From Thiohalophilus thiocyanatoxydans (GTDB lineage: Bacteria; Pseudomonadota; Gammaproteobacteria; UBA6429; Thiohalophilaceae), in assembly GCF_004366735.1 (NCBI RefSeq), contig NZ_SOQX01000001.1:434001-498000 (forward strand): 64,000 nt of DNA, in the 5' to 3' direction. Below, piece by piece: positions 15,435 through 24,494 of the stretch. Below the pieces are notes generated by a model, which saw nothing but the letters and a program-made list of their open reading frames with translations, was not told where the DNA came from and did no database searches. How positions within the stretch are numbered: the first letter of the stretch is position 1; each line of letters opens with the position of its first letter. The position numbers were made by a program, and so were the translations under genes.

Positions 15435-18116
15435 ATGGGACGATGCACACGCCAATTTCTTATCTGGCTGCTATTGGTTTTGACATGGCAAGCCGGGGCT
15501 AGCGACGAAGTTGCTGAGAACGGTTCCGCGGATGCCGGAGAGACGGTGGTGGCCGTTTTCCCCGAGCGTTTCCCGCCGATCTACAACATCACGGTCAATA
15601 ACCTGCCAACGGGTTTTGGCATCGAAATCATGGAAGAGGTGGCCTCGCGGGCGGGGGTGAGGGTTGAATATGTTCCCGTCTCCTCCTGGGAGGAGGCCTT
15701 CGCACAGCTGAAAAGCGGCCGCGCGGACATCATTCCGAATCTGGGAGTGACCGAGAAAAGAGAAGCCTTTGTTACCTTCACCCGCCCGATCAACAAGATC
15801 CCTGTCTCGCTACTGGTGCTGGAGGACAGGGGACTGTTCGAGGACTTAAGTGACTTGCGGGGTTCCCGTTATATTGTCGGTGTGGTGCGGAATAATGTTG
15901 GCGTCAGTATTTTGAATCGCGAGCCGGCAATCAGGCGTCATGAATATCCGCATCTGGCGGATGCTTTGCTGGATCTGGCGACCGACAAGATCGACGCGAT
16001 CATTTATCCGACACCTATCGCAAAACAACTTGCCAGGAGTCTGCGGTTAAAAGGCCACCTGCAGGCTCTGGGCAAGCCGATTCGCGAGATACCCCGGGCG
16101 ATCGCCGTGAACCGGCAACAGCCGGAACTGGCGAAAAAACTGGACAAGGCATTGCAGGAGGTCCTGGCATCGGAAGTCTACGGAACCATTCATTCTCACT
16201 GGTATCCGGAGCCGGTGTTCTGGGACCATCGGCGGGTTGCGTATCTGGTTCTGACGCTGTTGATCCTGGGCGGGCTGGCTTATGGCTACTTCCGATTCAG
16301 CATTTTACAACGCATGAACAAAAAGCTGGAGACAGCCAACGCTTTTGTTAACAGCGTACTGGATATCTCCGCGGAAGGGATTCTTACCCTGAATCGCAAT
16401 GGCATGGTGCTGACGGCCAACAAGGCAGCGGAGGAGATTTTTGGTCGAGATAAAGCCAGTCTGGTTGAATATGGCATTGCCAGTTTGATGCCGGAAGTGG
16501 AGGCGCATGAGTTCAGCAAGGTTCTCGAATCGTTTGATAGTGAAGAGCCGACAAATAAAAGCCATAGCATTGAGGATAAATTCAGAGAGTACCGGATCAA
16601 GTCCAGGGATGGCCGACTCCGTTCCGTCAGGATTGCTCTGGATATGACCCGGGTTGAAGGGGTTCGGTACTTTATCTGTACTGTCCAGGATATCAGCCAG
16701 CTGCGTGAGGCACAGCAACTCGCGGACTTTTATATTACGCATGATCCCTTGACCGGACTGATTAATCAGAACGGGTTTTCGGTAATCATGGAAAGCCTGT
16801 TGTCGCAATCAAAGCGCCATAAACGGCATTTGTCCTGTCTGCATATTGATATTGATCGAATGCACGCCATTAATAATGCCTATGGGCATTCGGGTGGTGA
16901 TGAGGTGCTTGTCCAGTTTTCGATGCGCCTGGAAGAAACAATACGTACCAGTGACCTGTTGGCTGCCTATGATAACAACATGCTTGTCAGGGCAGGGGGG
17001 AACCGGTTTGTAATTATATTACCGGAAACCGATCAGACGGGGGCGCATGGCGCCGCGAAAAGAATTATTTCCGCCATTGAGGAAGAACCTTTCGATGTTG
17101 ATCAGGATAAAGTCAATATCACATGCAAGGTCGGCGTGGCAACATACCCTGATCATGGTGCTACACCAGCCGAATTACTGGCGCGCTCGGAGGCGGCCTT
17201 GCGAAGTGCCAAAGTCAGTGGTCGGCAGACTATTCATTTTTATGCGAAAGAGGATGATGAAGGAGAGCGGAACAGGGAAGTCTGGGTCGACAGAATTATT
17301 ACCGGTATAAGAGAAGATCGGTTTTTCTTGCTGTTTCAACCGATTCTTGAAATACAGTCCGGGAAGGTGACGCACTACGAAGCCCTGATGCGATATCAAG
17401 GTCCGGATGACAAGGTTGTTTTGCCGGGTGAATTTATCCCCGTAGCAGAGAAATATGGTCTGATAAAGAAAATTGATCGACGGGTTATGGAGCTGGCCAT
17501 TTCACATCTGGCGGGCCATGATGGCACAGGTTCTGATATTTCCATTTCAATCAATTTAAGCGGGACAAATATCGGCGATCCCGAATTATTTGAGTGGCTG
17601 GAAGCACTGTTTGAGGAACAGCAACTGGACCCGGGACGCCTGGTGTTTGAGATTACCGAAACAGCATCGTTGCATAGTATCAGCGCAGCACGTTCATTTA
17701 TCGATTCCATTAAAGCACTGGGTTGTCGAATTGCGCTGGATGATTTTGGAACGGGCCTGTCCTCATTTTCCTATTTACGGAATTTCCCGGTGGATATTCT
17801 GAAAATCGATGGTTCGTTTATTCGCAATTTGCCCAACAGTGAGGAAGACCGGGTAATGGTCCGCTCGATGGTGGACGTGGCGCACAGTCTTGGCAAGCGA
17901 GTAGTGGCGGAATTTGTCTGTTCAGAAGAGATATTCAATATCGTGAAGACATTTGGCGTGGATTATGCGCAGGGCTATTTTATCAGCGAGCCCATAGAGT
18001 TAGGGGCGTTTGTTGAAAGTAACAGTCTGTCGTCTTCTCTTACCCGACCGGGACGTAATAAAAAGGGGGCCGTAAGGCCCCCGGTTTCCCAATCCAGGAA
18101 GAGAAACAGACATTAG
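15435..18116 (+). CDS. SBP3-PAS-GGDEF-EAL cyclic-di-GMP signalling protein
   Basis: An 893-residue protein. The order is signal peptide (about 1-22); periplasmic solute-binding family 3 domain (about 38-255: FPERFPPIYN, GRADIIPNLGVTEKRE); one transmembrane helix (about 265-285); PAS (about 300-425); GGDEF domain with the degenerate motif RAGGNRF at about 519; and EAL domain (about 610-850). The EAL domain keeps EAL, SINLSG, FEITET, DDFGTG, LKIDGSF and YAQGYF. It is therefore probably a c-di-GMP phosphodiesterase whose cyclase domain is inactive or regulatory. It would sense an amino acid or similar ligand outside. Its last 4 bp overlap the end of convergent ompW. Confidence 0.92.
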   Translation: MGRCTRQFLIWLLLVLTWQAGASDEVAENGSADAGETVVAVFPERFPPIYNITVNNLPTGFGIEIMEEVASRAGVRVEYVPVSSWEEAFAQLKSGRADIIPNLGVTEKREAFVTFTRPINKIPVSLLVLEDRGLFEDLSDLRGSRYIVGVVRNNVGVSILNREPAIRRHEYPHLADALLDLATDKIDAIIYPTPIAKQLARSLRLKGHLQALGKPIREIPRAIAVNRQQPELAKKLDKALQEVLASEVYGTIHSHWYPEPVFWDHRRVAYLVLTLLILGGLAYGYFRFSILQRMNKKLETANAFVNSVLDISAEGILTLNRNGMVLTANKAAEEIFGRDKASLVEYGIASLMPEVEAHEFSKVLESFDSEEPTNKSHSIEDKFREYRIKSRDGRLRSVRIALDMTRVEGVRYFICTVQDISQLREAQQLADFYITHDPLTGLINQNGFSVIMESLLSQSKRHKRHLSCLHIDIDRMHAINNAYGHSGGDEVLVQFSMRLEETIRTSDLLAAYDNNMLVRAGGNRFVIILPETDQTGAHGAAKRIISAIEEEPFDVDQDKVNITCKVGVATYPDHGATPAELLARSEAALRSAKVSGRQTIHFYAKEDDEGERNREVWVDRIITGIREDRFFLLFQPILEIQSGKVTHYEALMRYQGPDDKVVLPGEFIPVAEKYGLIKKIDRRVMELAISHLAGHDGTGSDISISINLSGTNIGDPELFEWLEALFEEQQLDPGRLVFEITETASLHSISAARSFIDSIKALGCRIALDDFGTGLSSFSYLRNFPVDILKIDGSFIRNLPNSEEDRVMVRSMVDVAHSLGKRVVAEFVCSEEIFNIVKTFGVDYAQGYFISEPIELGAFVESNSLSSSLTRPGRNKKGAVRPPVSQSRKRNRH
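18061..18087 (-). terminator. ompW terminator located inside the convergent EAL gene
   Basis: The perfect 7-bp stem GGGGGCC-GTAA-GGCCCCC (18065-18082) is followed on the minus strand by TTTTTATT. It ends the ompW transcript. It lies within the last 20 codons of the plus-strand gene, where it encodes the tail around KKGAVRPPVS. On the plus strand only a short TTT follows, so it works best for ompW. Confidence 0.8.
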
Positions 18117-18736
18117 AAAGTCATGCCTACGCCCAGGCTGATAACCCAGGGGTCGATATCTACATCAATATCCTCAGCGAGGTTGGTTTTGGCGGTGGTA
18201 TCGATCTGCATGTAACGCAGGTCGGCGTTGAAGAACCAGTCCCGGTTGATATCAACATCCACGCCGGCCTGGGCGGCCAGTCCCCAGGAGTCATCCAGGC
18301 TAATAGAATCGATAACCGCTGTGGCTTTTTCGTTGAAAAAAGTAGTGTAGTTGATACCGGCACCAACATAGGGACGCACATTGGACTGGGGAGTGAAATG
18401 ATATTGCAGGCCTACGGTTGGTGGTAACTGTTCGGTCTCGGCGATTTTACCGGAACCCTCCAGGGTGATGTCGTGGGTGAACGGGGTAGCGCCAAGTACA
18501 TCCAGCCCCAGATTGTCACTGAGCATCCAGGTCACGTTAATGAACGGCTGGGTGTCATCTTCAACCCCGACCGCGTCATTGTCGCCCGCGCCGCCACTGC
18601 TGCCATCATTGGGGCTGACGTTGGCCAGGCCGAAACGCAGCAGCAGATCGCCTTTTTCCAGTGCAGTGGCAGGCTGGCTGGCCAGGCCCAGTGCTATGGC
18701 GGCGGCCAGAGTAGAGAATAAAGTCGTGTGTTTCAT
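18113..18736 (-). CDS. ompW: outer-membrane protein OmpW
   Basis: A 207-residue outer-membrane beta-barrel. The signal peptide runs MKHTTLFSTLAAAIALGL to ATA. The mature part contains GDLLLRFGLANVSPNDG, the VGLQYHFTPQSNVRPYVGAGINYT segment and the terminal WVISLGVGMTF ending in Phe, as BAM substrates do. OmpW forms a narrow hydrophobic channel. The ATG at 18736 is chosen because the signal peptide begins there; the longer frame to 18925 runs through the promoter. Two FNR-type boxes upstream suggest induction at low oxygen, as known for E. coli ompW. Confidence 0.92.
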   Translation of the reverse strand: MKHTTLFSTLAAAIALGLASQPATALEKGDLLLRFGLANVSPNDGSSGGAGDNDAVGVEDDTQPFINVTWMLSDNLGLDVLGATPFTHDITLEGSGKIAETEQLPPTVGLQYHFTPQSNVRPYVGAGINYTTFFNEKATAVIDSISLDDSWGLAAQAGVDVDINRDWFFNADLRYMQIDTTAKTNLAEDIDVDIDPWVISLGVGMTF

Positions 18737-18803
18737 GGTGTGCCTCGTCTCGTCGTGAAATTTGTTGTTGACACCGACTGTGACAGAGGTAGGGAAAAGA
18801 ATG

Positions 18804-18817
18804 TTGATCTGGATCAG
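18804..18817 (-). promoter_or_regulatory. FNR/ANR box proximal to ompW
   Basis: TTGATCTGGATCAG matches the FNR consensus TTGAT-N4-ATCAA except at the last base. Its centre is about 75 bp upstream of the ompW ATG. If it stands at -41.5, transcription would start near 18769, leaving a leader of about 30 nt. Confidence 0.65.
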
Positions 18818-18853
18818 GTTGGGGCAGCGGAATGAAAGGTGAGAGGTAAAACA

Positions 18854-18867
18854 TTGATCTGGATCAA
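18854..18867 (-). promoter_or_regulatory. FNR/ANR box distal to ompW
   Basis: TTGATCTGGATCAA is a perfect match to TTGAT-N4-ATCAA. It is exactly 50 bp further upstream than the first box, about five helical turns, so both proteins would sit on the same face of the DNA. Confidence 0.7.
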
Positions 18868-18912
18868 ATTGAAAGTAAGCAGATGGCAGTTGGCAGAGGG
18901 CAGTAGCAGTCG

Positions 18913-19400
18913 GTAGGCCGTACATCGCACCCTTCGGGCATAAATTCCGCGGTGTCCGGCAATCGGGGATGCCCGATACCGCTTTGCTATATCGGGCCTA
19001 CAAATTAAAGTTGCGTAGGTCACGCTGGCGGTAGCCTGCGTGACATCCATCCGATAGAGAGAATGTCAGGTCGCGTCACGAAACCTGACCTGCGGGGCAC
19101 TAGCCACTAGTCGCTAGAAACTAGCCCCTGTTGCCGCGCGACAGCGCGGTAACAAGTCGGTAGGCCGGACATAGCAACGCGGTGTCCGGCAATCGGGGAT
19201 GCCCGATACCGCGTTGCTATATCGGGCCTACAAATTAAAGTGACCAGTCACTAGTTGCGTAGGTCACGCTGGCGGTAGCCTGCGTGACATCCATCCGATA
19301 GAGGGAATGTCAGGTCGCGTCACGCAATCTGACCTGCGGGGCACAAGCCACTAGTCGCTAGAAACTAGCCCCTGTTACGGCGCGATAGTGCCGTAACAAG
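18913..19400. repeat. two 244-bp tandem units with REP pairs and a copy of the rdgB 3' end
   Basis: The unit at about 18913-19156 is repeated at about 19157-19400. Each holds an inverted GTAG...CTAC hairpin pair (18913-19001; 19160-19231), a D-type hairpin GTAGGTCACGCTGGCGGTAG (19015; 19259), a GTCAGGTCGCGTCACG segment, a CTAG-rich block, and the sequence that in the second unit is the last 12 codons of rdgB. A few indels separate the copies, including 14 extra bases in the second. The 628-bp region between ompW and rdgB has no gene. Confidence 0.8.
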
Positions 19401-19967
19401 CTGGCGCAGCGCCTGGCCGCGGTGGCTGAGTTGGTTCTTGGTTTCGGCGGGCAGCTGGGCCGAGGTGCAGTGGTGGTCGGGGAGATAAAACACCGGGTCG
19501 TAACCGAAACCGTTGTCCCCGGCCGGCTCGAAAGTGATCATGCCTTCCCAGGTGCCCTGACAGATCAGGGGCGTGGGATCGCTGGCGTGGCGCAGGTAGA
19601 CCAGCAGGCACTGGAAGCGGGCGCTGCGCTCGGCGTCGGGGATCTCGGCCAAATCCGCCAGCAGTTTTTGCAGATTCTGCGCGTCACTGGCGCCGGGACC
19701 GGCGTAGCGGGCCGAATAGATACCGGGGGCGCCGTCAAGGGCGTCCACCTCCAGACCCGAGTCGTCGGCGATGGCCGGCAGGCCCGAATGGTGCGCGGCG
19801 TTACGAGCCTTGAGGATCGCATTTTCGACAAAGGTCAGGCCGGTCTCTTCCACATCGCCGGCGTTGAACTCGGACTGGGGCAGCACCTGCATGTCGATCC
19901 CGGCCAGCATCTGGTCGATCTCGCGCACCTTGCCCGGATTGTTACTGGCCAGCACGAGGCGCTGCAT
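19365..19967 (-). CDS. rdgB: XTP/dITP pyrophosphatase RdgB
   Basis: A 200-residue HAM1/RdgB protein. The substrate motif is LASNNPGKVREI at the N-terminus, and the family motifs ADDSGLEVDALDGAPGIYSARYAG and GDNGFGYDPVFY are intact, with a C-terminal SHRGQALRQL. It hydrolyses non-canonical purine triphosphates such as dITP and XTP to keep them out of DNA. It starts 2 bp after rph and is clearly co-transcribed with it. The last 12 codons are duplicated in the adjacent 244-bp tandem unit. Confidence 0.97.
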   Translation of the reverse strand: MQRLVLASNNPGKVREIDQMLAGIDMQVLPQSEFNAGDVEETGLTFVENAILKARNAAHHSGLPAIADDSGLEVDALDGAPGIYSARYAGPGASDAQNLQKLLADLAEIPDAERSARFQCLLVYLRHASDPTPLICQGTWEGMITFEPAGDNGFGYDPVFYLPDHHCTSAQLPAETKNQLSHRGQALRQLVTALSRRNRG

Positions 19968-19969
19968 GT

Positions 19970-20686
19970 TCAGGCCCCCAGGGCTTCGCGCTGTTTGTCG
20001 ATCAGCCGGTCGATGGCCTGTTTGCCGAGATCCAGCATGGCCTGCAATTCCTGCGGTGAGAAGGGCACGCCTTCGGCGGTACCCTGGATCTCGATGAACT
20101 TGCCTTCGTCGGTCATCACCAGGTTCATGTCGGTTTCACAATTGGCGTCTTCGGGGTAATCGAGATCCATGACCGGCGTGCCCTGGTAGACGCCAACGGA
20201 TATGGAGGCGACATGGTTGATCAGCGGATCCTTTGTAATCTTTTTGGTTTCCAGCATATGGTTGATCGCATCCGCCAGGGCGACATAGCCGCCGGTGATC
20301 GAGGCGGTGCGGGTGCCGCCGTCGGCCTGGATCACGTCGCAATCGACGGTGATGGAAAACTCGCCCAGCGCCTTGAGATCCACCGCCGCGCGCAGCGAGC
20401 GGCCGATCAAGCGCTGGATTTCGACCGTGCGTCCACCCTGTTTGCCGCGTGCCGCCTCGCGGCCCATGCGGCTGCCGGTGGAACGGGGCAGCATGCCGTA
20501 TTCGGCGGTAATCCAGCCCTGGCCCTGACCACGCAGAAAACCCGGCACCCGATCCTCGACACTGGCGGTGCAGATCACCTTGGTGTCGCCAAACTCGATC
20601 AATACCGATCCCTCGGCATGCTTGGTGTAGTGGCGGGTAATCTTGATATCGCGTAACTGATCGGGAGCTCGGCCGCTGGGTCGCAT
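19970..20686 (-). CDS. rph: ribonuclease PH
   Basis: A 238-residue phosphorolytic 3'-5' exoribonuclease that trims tRNA 3' ends. It starts [20 protein letters not shown] and holds [40 protein letters not shown] and the phosphate-binding region with [15 protein letters not shown]. The length equals that of the intact family (E. coli 238), so it is not the frameshifted K-12 form. It stands 2 bp upstream of rdgB on the minus strand. Confidence 0.97.
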   Translation of the reverse strand: MRPSGRAPDQLRDIKITRHYTKHAEGSVLIEFGDTKVICTASVEDRVPGFLRGQGQGWITAEYGMLPRSTGSRMGREAARGKQGGRTVEIQRLIGRSLRAAVDLKALGEFSITVDCDVIQADGGTRTASITGGYVALADAINHMLETKKITKDPLINHVASISVGVYQGTPVMDLDYPEDANCETDMNLVMTDEGKFIEIQGTAEGVPFSPQELQAMLDLGKQAIDRLIDKQREALGA

Positions 20687-20763
20687 AATCTGGAATCTCT
20701 TCGCTTGAATGAGGCGGCAGTATAGCGCGTCCGGCTCTGTCCGTTAACGCCCTTTAAACAATC

Positions 20764-20911
20764 CAACGCAGAGGCGCGGAGGCGCAAAGGGCGCAGAGGA
20801 CTTATCATTATGTGTCGAGAAACGGGTAAAAATTGAAACGCTGAAATATCAAAATTTCCAGGAAAGACAAATTTTTCTTTGCGTTCTCTGCGTCTCTGCG
20901 CCTCTGCGTTA
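20764..20911. repeat. CGCAGAGG long inverted repeat (family C, copy 1)
   Basis: The left arm is AACGCAGAGGCGCGGAGGCG with GCAAAGGGCGCAGAG following. The right arm ends CTCTGCGTCTCTGCGCCTCTGCGTT. The arms are built from the unit CGCAGAGG(C/A) and are separated by about 75 bp without a gene. The repeat lies between the PP2C gene and rph. Other copies are at 41559-41711 and 63198-63459, with a half at 39115-39143. Confidence 0.7.
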
Positions 20912-20927
20912 AGATCTTTTCCGAACC

Positions 20928-21785
20928 TTATTTCATTTCGTCTTCGTAGGTCTTGATGGCGCGTTCGATCTCTTCGATGGCGCCATCCAGGGTGTTCACG
21001 TTGCTTTGGCGCTGGCTGGTCTGGCGGGGCCTGGGTTGCGGTTGCTGCAGGGAGAGGATGCGCGCGGCCACCACGCTGGTGTTGTCGCTGTAGGGATAGC
21101 TGGCCCGTTCGGCGCGCTCGGCCAGTTTTTCGATGCTGTCGCGCAGGTCGCTCGAGGCCAGGCCGGAGCCGATCAGGGCGTCGTCCAGCGGTTCCCAGAA
21201 TCCGTCGGAGCATAACAGCAATACATCGCCTTCCTGCAGGGCGATACTGTTGCTGATGGTCACCTGGGGCTCGTCGGGATTGAGGCCGATGCACTGGGTG
21301 ACGAAGTTGCGCATGGGGTGGCCCTGACGCTTGGAGAGGGGGATCCGTCCGGCCTGGTAGAGCTGTTCCACGTAGGAGTGATCCCGGGTGCGGTAGATCG
21401 GCAGGCCGTCGCGAAACAGATAGACACGGCTGTCGCCGACATGGGCCCACCAGGCCTGGCCATTTTGTATCAGGCTGAGCACCGCCGTGGTGCCGGGCGC
21501 CAGAGGCGGCGCCTGTTCCTGGCCGCTGAGCAGGACCGCGCGGTGGGCGCGGCGCAGCAATTCACGTAAAAAGCGGGGCGGATCCTCGGCCGGCAGCGGA
21601 TGCAGTGCCAGTTCGGCTTCGATGGTGTCGACCAGGGCCTGGGCGGCGACGTCGCCGCCGGGGCGGCCGCCCAGGCCGTCGCCCAGGACCAGCAGCGCGC
21701 CCTGTTCACTGACAAAGGCGCCGAGGCGATCCTGGTTGATCTCCCGGTTGCCGAGGCGGCTGGTGCGTCCGATCTCCACCTGCAT
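20928..21785 (-). CDS. PP2C-type serine/threonine phosphatase
   Basis: A 285-residue PP2C (PPM) phosphatase with all metal-binding acidic motifs: NREINQDRLG, LGDGLGGRPGGDVA, GTTAVL, HVGDSRVYLFRDG, LCSDGFWEPL and DNTSVVAARIL. A Gln/Pro-rich linker and a helical acidic tail (DGAIEEIERAIKTYEDEMK) follow the domain. It is cytoplasmic. It starts 3 bp after the kinase gene and is surely co-translated with it, so it likely reverses phosphorylation by that kinase. The pair sits between yicC and rph. Confidence 0.92.
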   Translation of the reverse strand: MQVEIGRTSRLGNREINQDRLGAFVSEQGALLVLGDGLGGRPGGDVAAQALVDTIEAELALHPLPAEDPPRFLRELLRRAHRAVLLSGQEQAPPLAPGTTAVLSLIQNGQAWWAHVGDSRVYLFRDGLPIYRTRDHSYVEQLYQAGRIPLSKRQGHPMRNFVTQCIGLNPDEPQVTISNSIALQEGDVLLLCSDGFWEPLDDALIGSGLASSDLRDSIEKLAERAERASYPYSDNTSVVAARILSLQQPQPRPRQTSQRQSNVNTLDGAIEEIERAIKTYEDEMK

Positions 21786-21788
21786 GGA

Positions 21789-22688
21789 TCAGCCTTTTTC
21801 CAGCGTCGCGCCGGACGCCTCGCCGTTGTCCAACAGGGTCTGTAACTCATCCACCGACTGGGGCCGCAGCATCGGATCCACCTCCATGGCCCGGTCCACG
21901 GCGGCCAGCAGCCGCTGCGAGTAACTCTTTTTAAAGGCGTAGACTGCCGGGCGCAGGGTATCCTGTTCGCGGCGCTTGGTGGAGGAGGTCGGTGGCTGGC
22001 CGCTCATGCAGGTGCGCAGGGTGGCGCCGATGGCGTAGATGTCGGTCCAGGGGCCCACGTAGCCGCCGGGATCCAGCTGCTCGATGGGTGAATAGCCGGG
22101 GGTGACCACCTGGTTGGGCTGAAACTGGCGGGAGTGCATCATCTCGTGCACCGCGCCGAAATCGAGCAGCAGGGGCCGGCCGCCGGGACGCAGGTGAATA
22201 TTGCCCGGTTTGATGTCCAGGTGCAGCAAGCCCCGGCTGTGAATATGTTGCAGGCCGTCCAGCAGGCCGTGGAATACGGTCAGAATAAAGGCCTCGCTCA
22301 TGTTGCCCTTGTGTTTGAGGATATAGCCCTGCAGGTTCGCCCCGTCCTCGAACTCCATCACCATGTAGACCGTGCCGTGCTGACGGAAGAAGTTGATGAC
22401 GTTGACGATATTGGGGTGTTTGATCGAGGAGAGGGTGCCGGCCTCCTGAAAGAACAGCCGTCGGCCGTGGGCGAGACGCTCGACGAAGTGCTCCTGCGAG
22501 GCGACCACGTCCAGTTCCTCGTTGCGTACCGCCAGCTTGCTGGGCATGTACTCCTTGATCACCACTTTCTGCCCGGTGCCGTCGGAGGCCAGGTAGACGA
22601 TGCTGAAACCGCCGCCGCCGATGACGCGCTCGATGGTATAGCCGTCCAGGCGGGTGCCCCTGGGAAGTTCGTGAGTGATTCTGGCCAT
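21789..22688 (-). CDS. Hanks-type serine/threonine protein kinase
   Basis: A 299-residue kinase domain protein. The glycine loop is VIGGGGFSIVYLA, the ATP-anchoring Lys is in VVIKEYMP, the catalytic loop is HLDIKPGNIHL (HLD instead of HRD, so a non-RD kinase), the DFG motif is LLLDFGAVHE and the APE-like segment is YSPIEQLDPGGYVGPWTDIY. There is no transmembrane helix or sensor domain, unlike PknB types. It is cytoplasmic and paired with the PP2C gene 3 bp downstream. Its targets are unknown; the conserved neighbourhood of rph, yicC and gmk gives no direct hint. Confidence 0.92.
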   Translation of the reverse strand: MARITHELPRGTRLDGYTIERVIGGGGFSIVYLASDGTGQKVVIKEYMPSKLAVRNEELDVVASQEHFVERLAHGRRLFFQEAGTLSSIKHPNIVNVINFFRQHGTVYMVMEFEDGANLQGYILKHKGNMSEAFILTVFHGLLDGLQHIHSRGLLHLDIKPGNIHLRPGGRPLLLDFGAVHEMMHSRQFQPNQVVTPGYSPIEQLDPGGYVGPWTDIYAIGATLRTCMSGQPPTSSTKRREQDTLRPAVYAFKKSYSQRLLAAVDRAMEVDPMLRPQSVDELQTLLDNGEASGATLEKG

Positions 22689-22822
22689 GTTGAATATCTG
22701 CCCCTGTCAGCCCTGCCAAGATTACCACACTCGCCGGCGGAGTGGATGGTCAACCCCGGCTGCTTGCTGTACGCTATCCTTATCGGCATCGACACCCAAA
22801 TACATAAGTAAAGACATCGCTC

Positions 22823-23686
22823 ATGGTCCATAGTATGACCGCCTTCACCCGCCAGCAGCAGACGGGTGAGTCCGGCGAATTCAGTCTCGAAATTCGTTCC
22901 GTCAACCATCGCTATCTCGATCTGAATCTGCGCCTGCCCGACGAGTTACGCGGATTCGAACCGTTGATCCGTGAGCAGGTGGCGCAGCGGGTGGCGCGGG
23001 GCAAGCTGGATATCACGCTGCGCTTTGAACCCCCGATCGCCGGCGAGACGCTGGATGTGGATTATGATCTGGTGGAAAAGCTGGCCAGCACCAGCCATGC
23101 CATCGACAAATACATCTATAATCCGGCTCCGGTCAATGCCCTGGATCTCATGCGCTGGCCCGGGGTGATCCGCAGCCAGAATGTGGACAGCGATCAGTTG
23201 CAACAGCGTCTGGGCGGACTGCTCGATGCGGCGCTGGATGATCTGCAGGCCATGCGCGGGCGCGAGGGCGACAAGCTGCGCGAGGCGTTGCTGCAACGTT
23301 GTGACGCCATCGAAGCGATCGTGACCCCGCTGGAACAGGCGCTGCCGACGATTCGCCAGGCCTGGCAGGACAAACTGCGGGCGCGCCTGGCGGCGCTCTC
23401 CCGGGAGCTGGACGAGGAGCGGCTGGAGCAGGAACTGGTGCTGCTGGCGCAAAAGGCCGATGTGGATGAAGAGCTGGATCGTCTGCGCATGCATCTGGGC
23501 GAGATCCGCGAGGTGCTGGATGCCGACCAGCCCGTCGGCCGGCGGCTCGATTTTCTGATGCAGGAGCTGCACCGCGAGGCCAACACGCTGGGGTCCAAGT
23601 CGGTGGACAAACGCATGACCCGCGCCTCGGTGGATCTCAAGGTGCTGATCGAGCAGATGCGCGAGCAGGTACAGAATATTGAATAA
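22823..23686 (+). CDS. YicC-family endoribonuclease
   Basis: A 287-residue protein of the YicC family: MVHSMTAFTRQQ start, SLEIRSVNHRYLDLNLRLP, and the C-terminal DUF1732 block GRRLDFLMQELHREANTLGSKS. E. coli YicC is an endoribonuclease that affects the small RNA RyhB. It is divergent from the kinase gene, with 134 bp between them, and is followed 18 bp later by gmk, so the two form an operon as they do in many proteobacteria. Confidence 0.93.
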   Translation: MVHSMTAFTRQQQTGESGEFSLEIRSVNHRYLDLNLRLPDELRGFEPLIREQVAQRVARGKLDITLRFEPPIAGETLDVDYDLVEKLASTSHAIDKYIYNPAPVNALDLMRWPGVIRSQNVDSDQLQQRLGGLLDAALDDLQAMRGREGDKLREALLQRCDAIEAIVTPLEQALPTIRQAWQDKLRARLAALSRELDEERLEQELVLLAQKADVDEELDRLRMHLGEIREVLDADQPVGRRLDFLMQELHREANTLGSKSVDKRMTRASVDLKVLIEQMREQVQNIE

Positions 23687-24344
<658 letters not shown>

Positions 24345-24346
<2 letters not shown>

Positions 24347-24365
24347 CGAGGGACGAGGGACGAGG
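24345..24365. repeat. GGGACGAG short array (family F, copy 3)
   Basis: GACGAGGGACGAGGGACGAG lies immediately after the gmk stop codon. In the same spacer, about 24388-24436, a degenerate relative of the REP pairs is seen (CAGGCCGGATATCGTGACGC, GTGTCCGGAAATCGGGGA). Confidence 0.5.
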
Positions 24366-24494
24366 AGAGCCCCCCTTCTGCGCTCAGTGAGCAGGCCGGA
24401 TATCGTGACGCGTGTCCGGAAATCGGGGAGGGGTAGGAAAACAGCCCCGGCAAACCCCCCGTCCTCCTCGTCACTCGGCCCTGTTTTTTATGTC

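Noticed and set aside
18737-18925. Longer OmpW start at 18925
   Set aside because: It would run through both FNR boxes and place the signal peptide 63 residues inside the protein.
24438-24490. Terminator after gmk (AAAACAG ... CTGTTTTTT)
   Set aside because: The stem is only 7 bp of mostly A-T pairs around a loop of nearly 40 nt; too weak to call.
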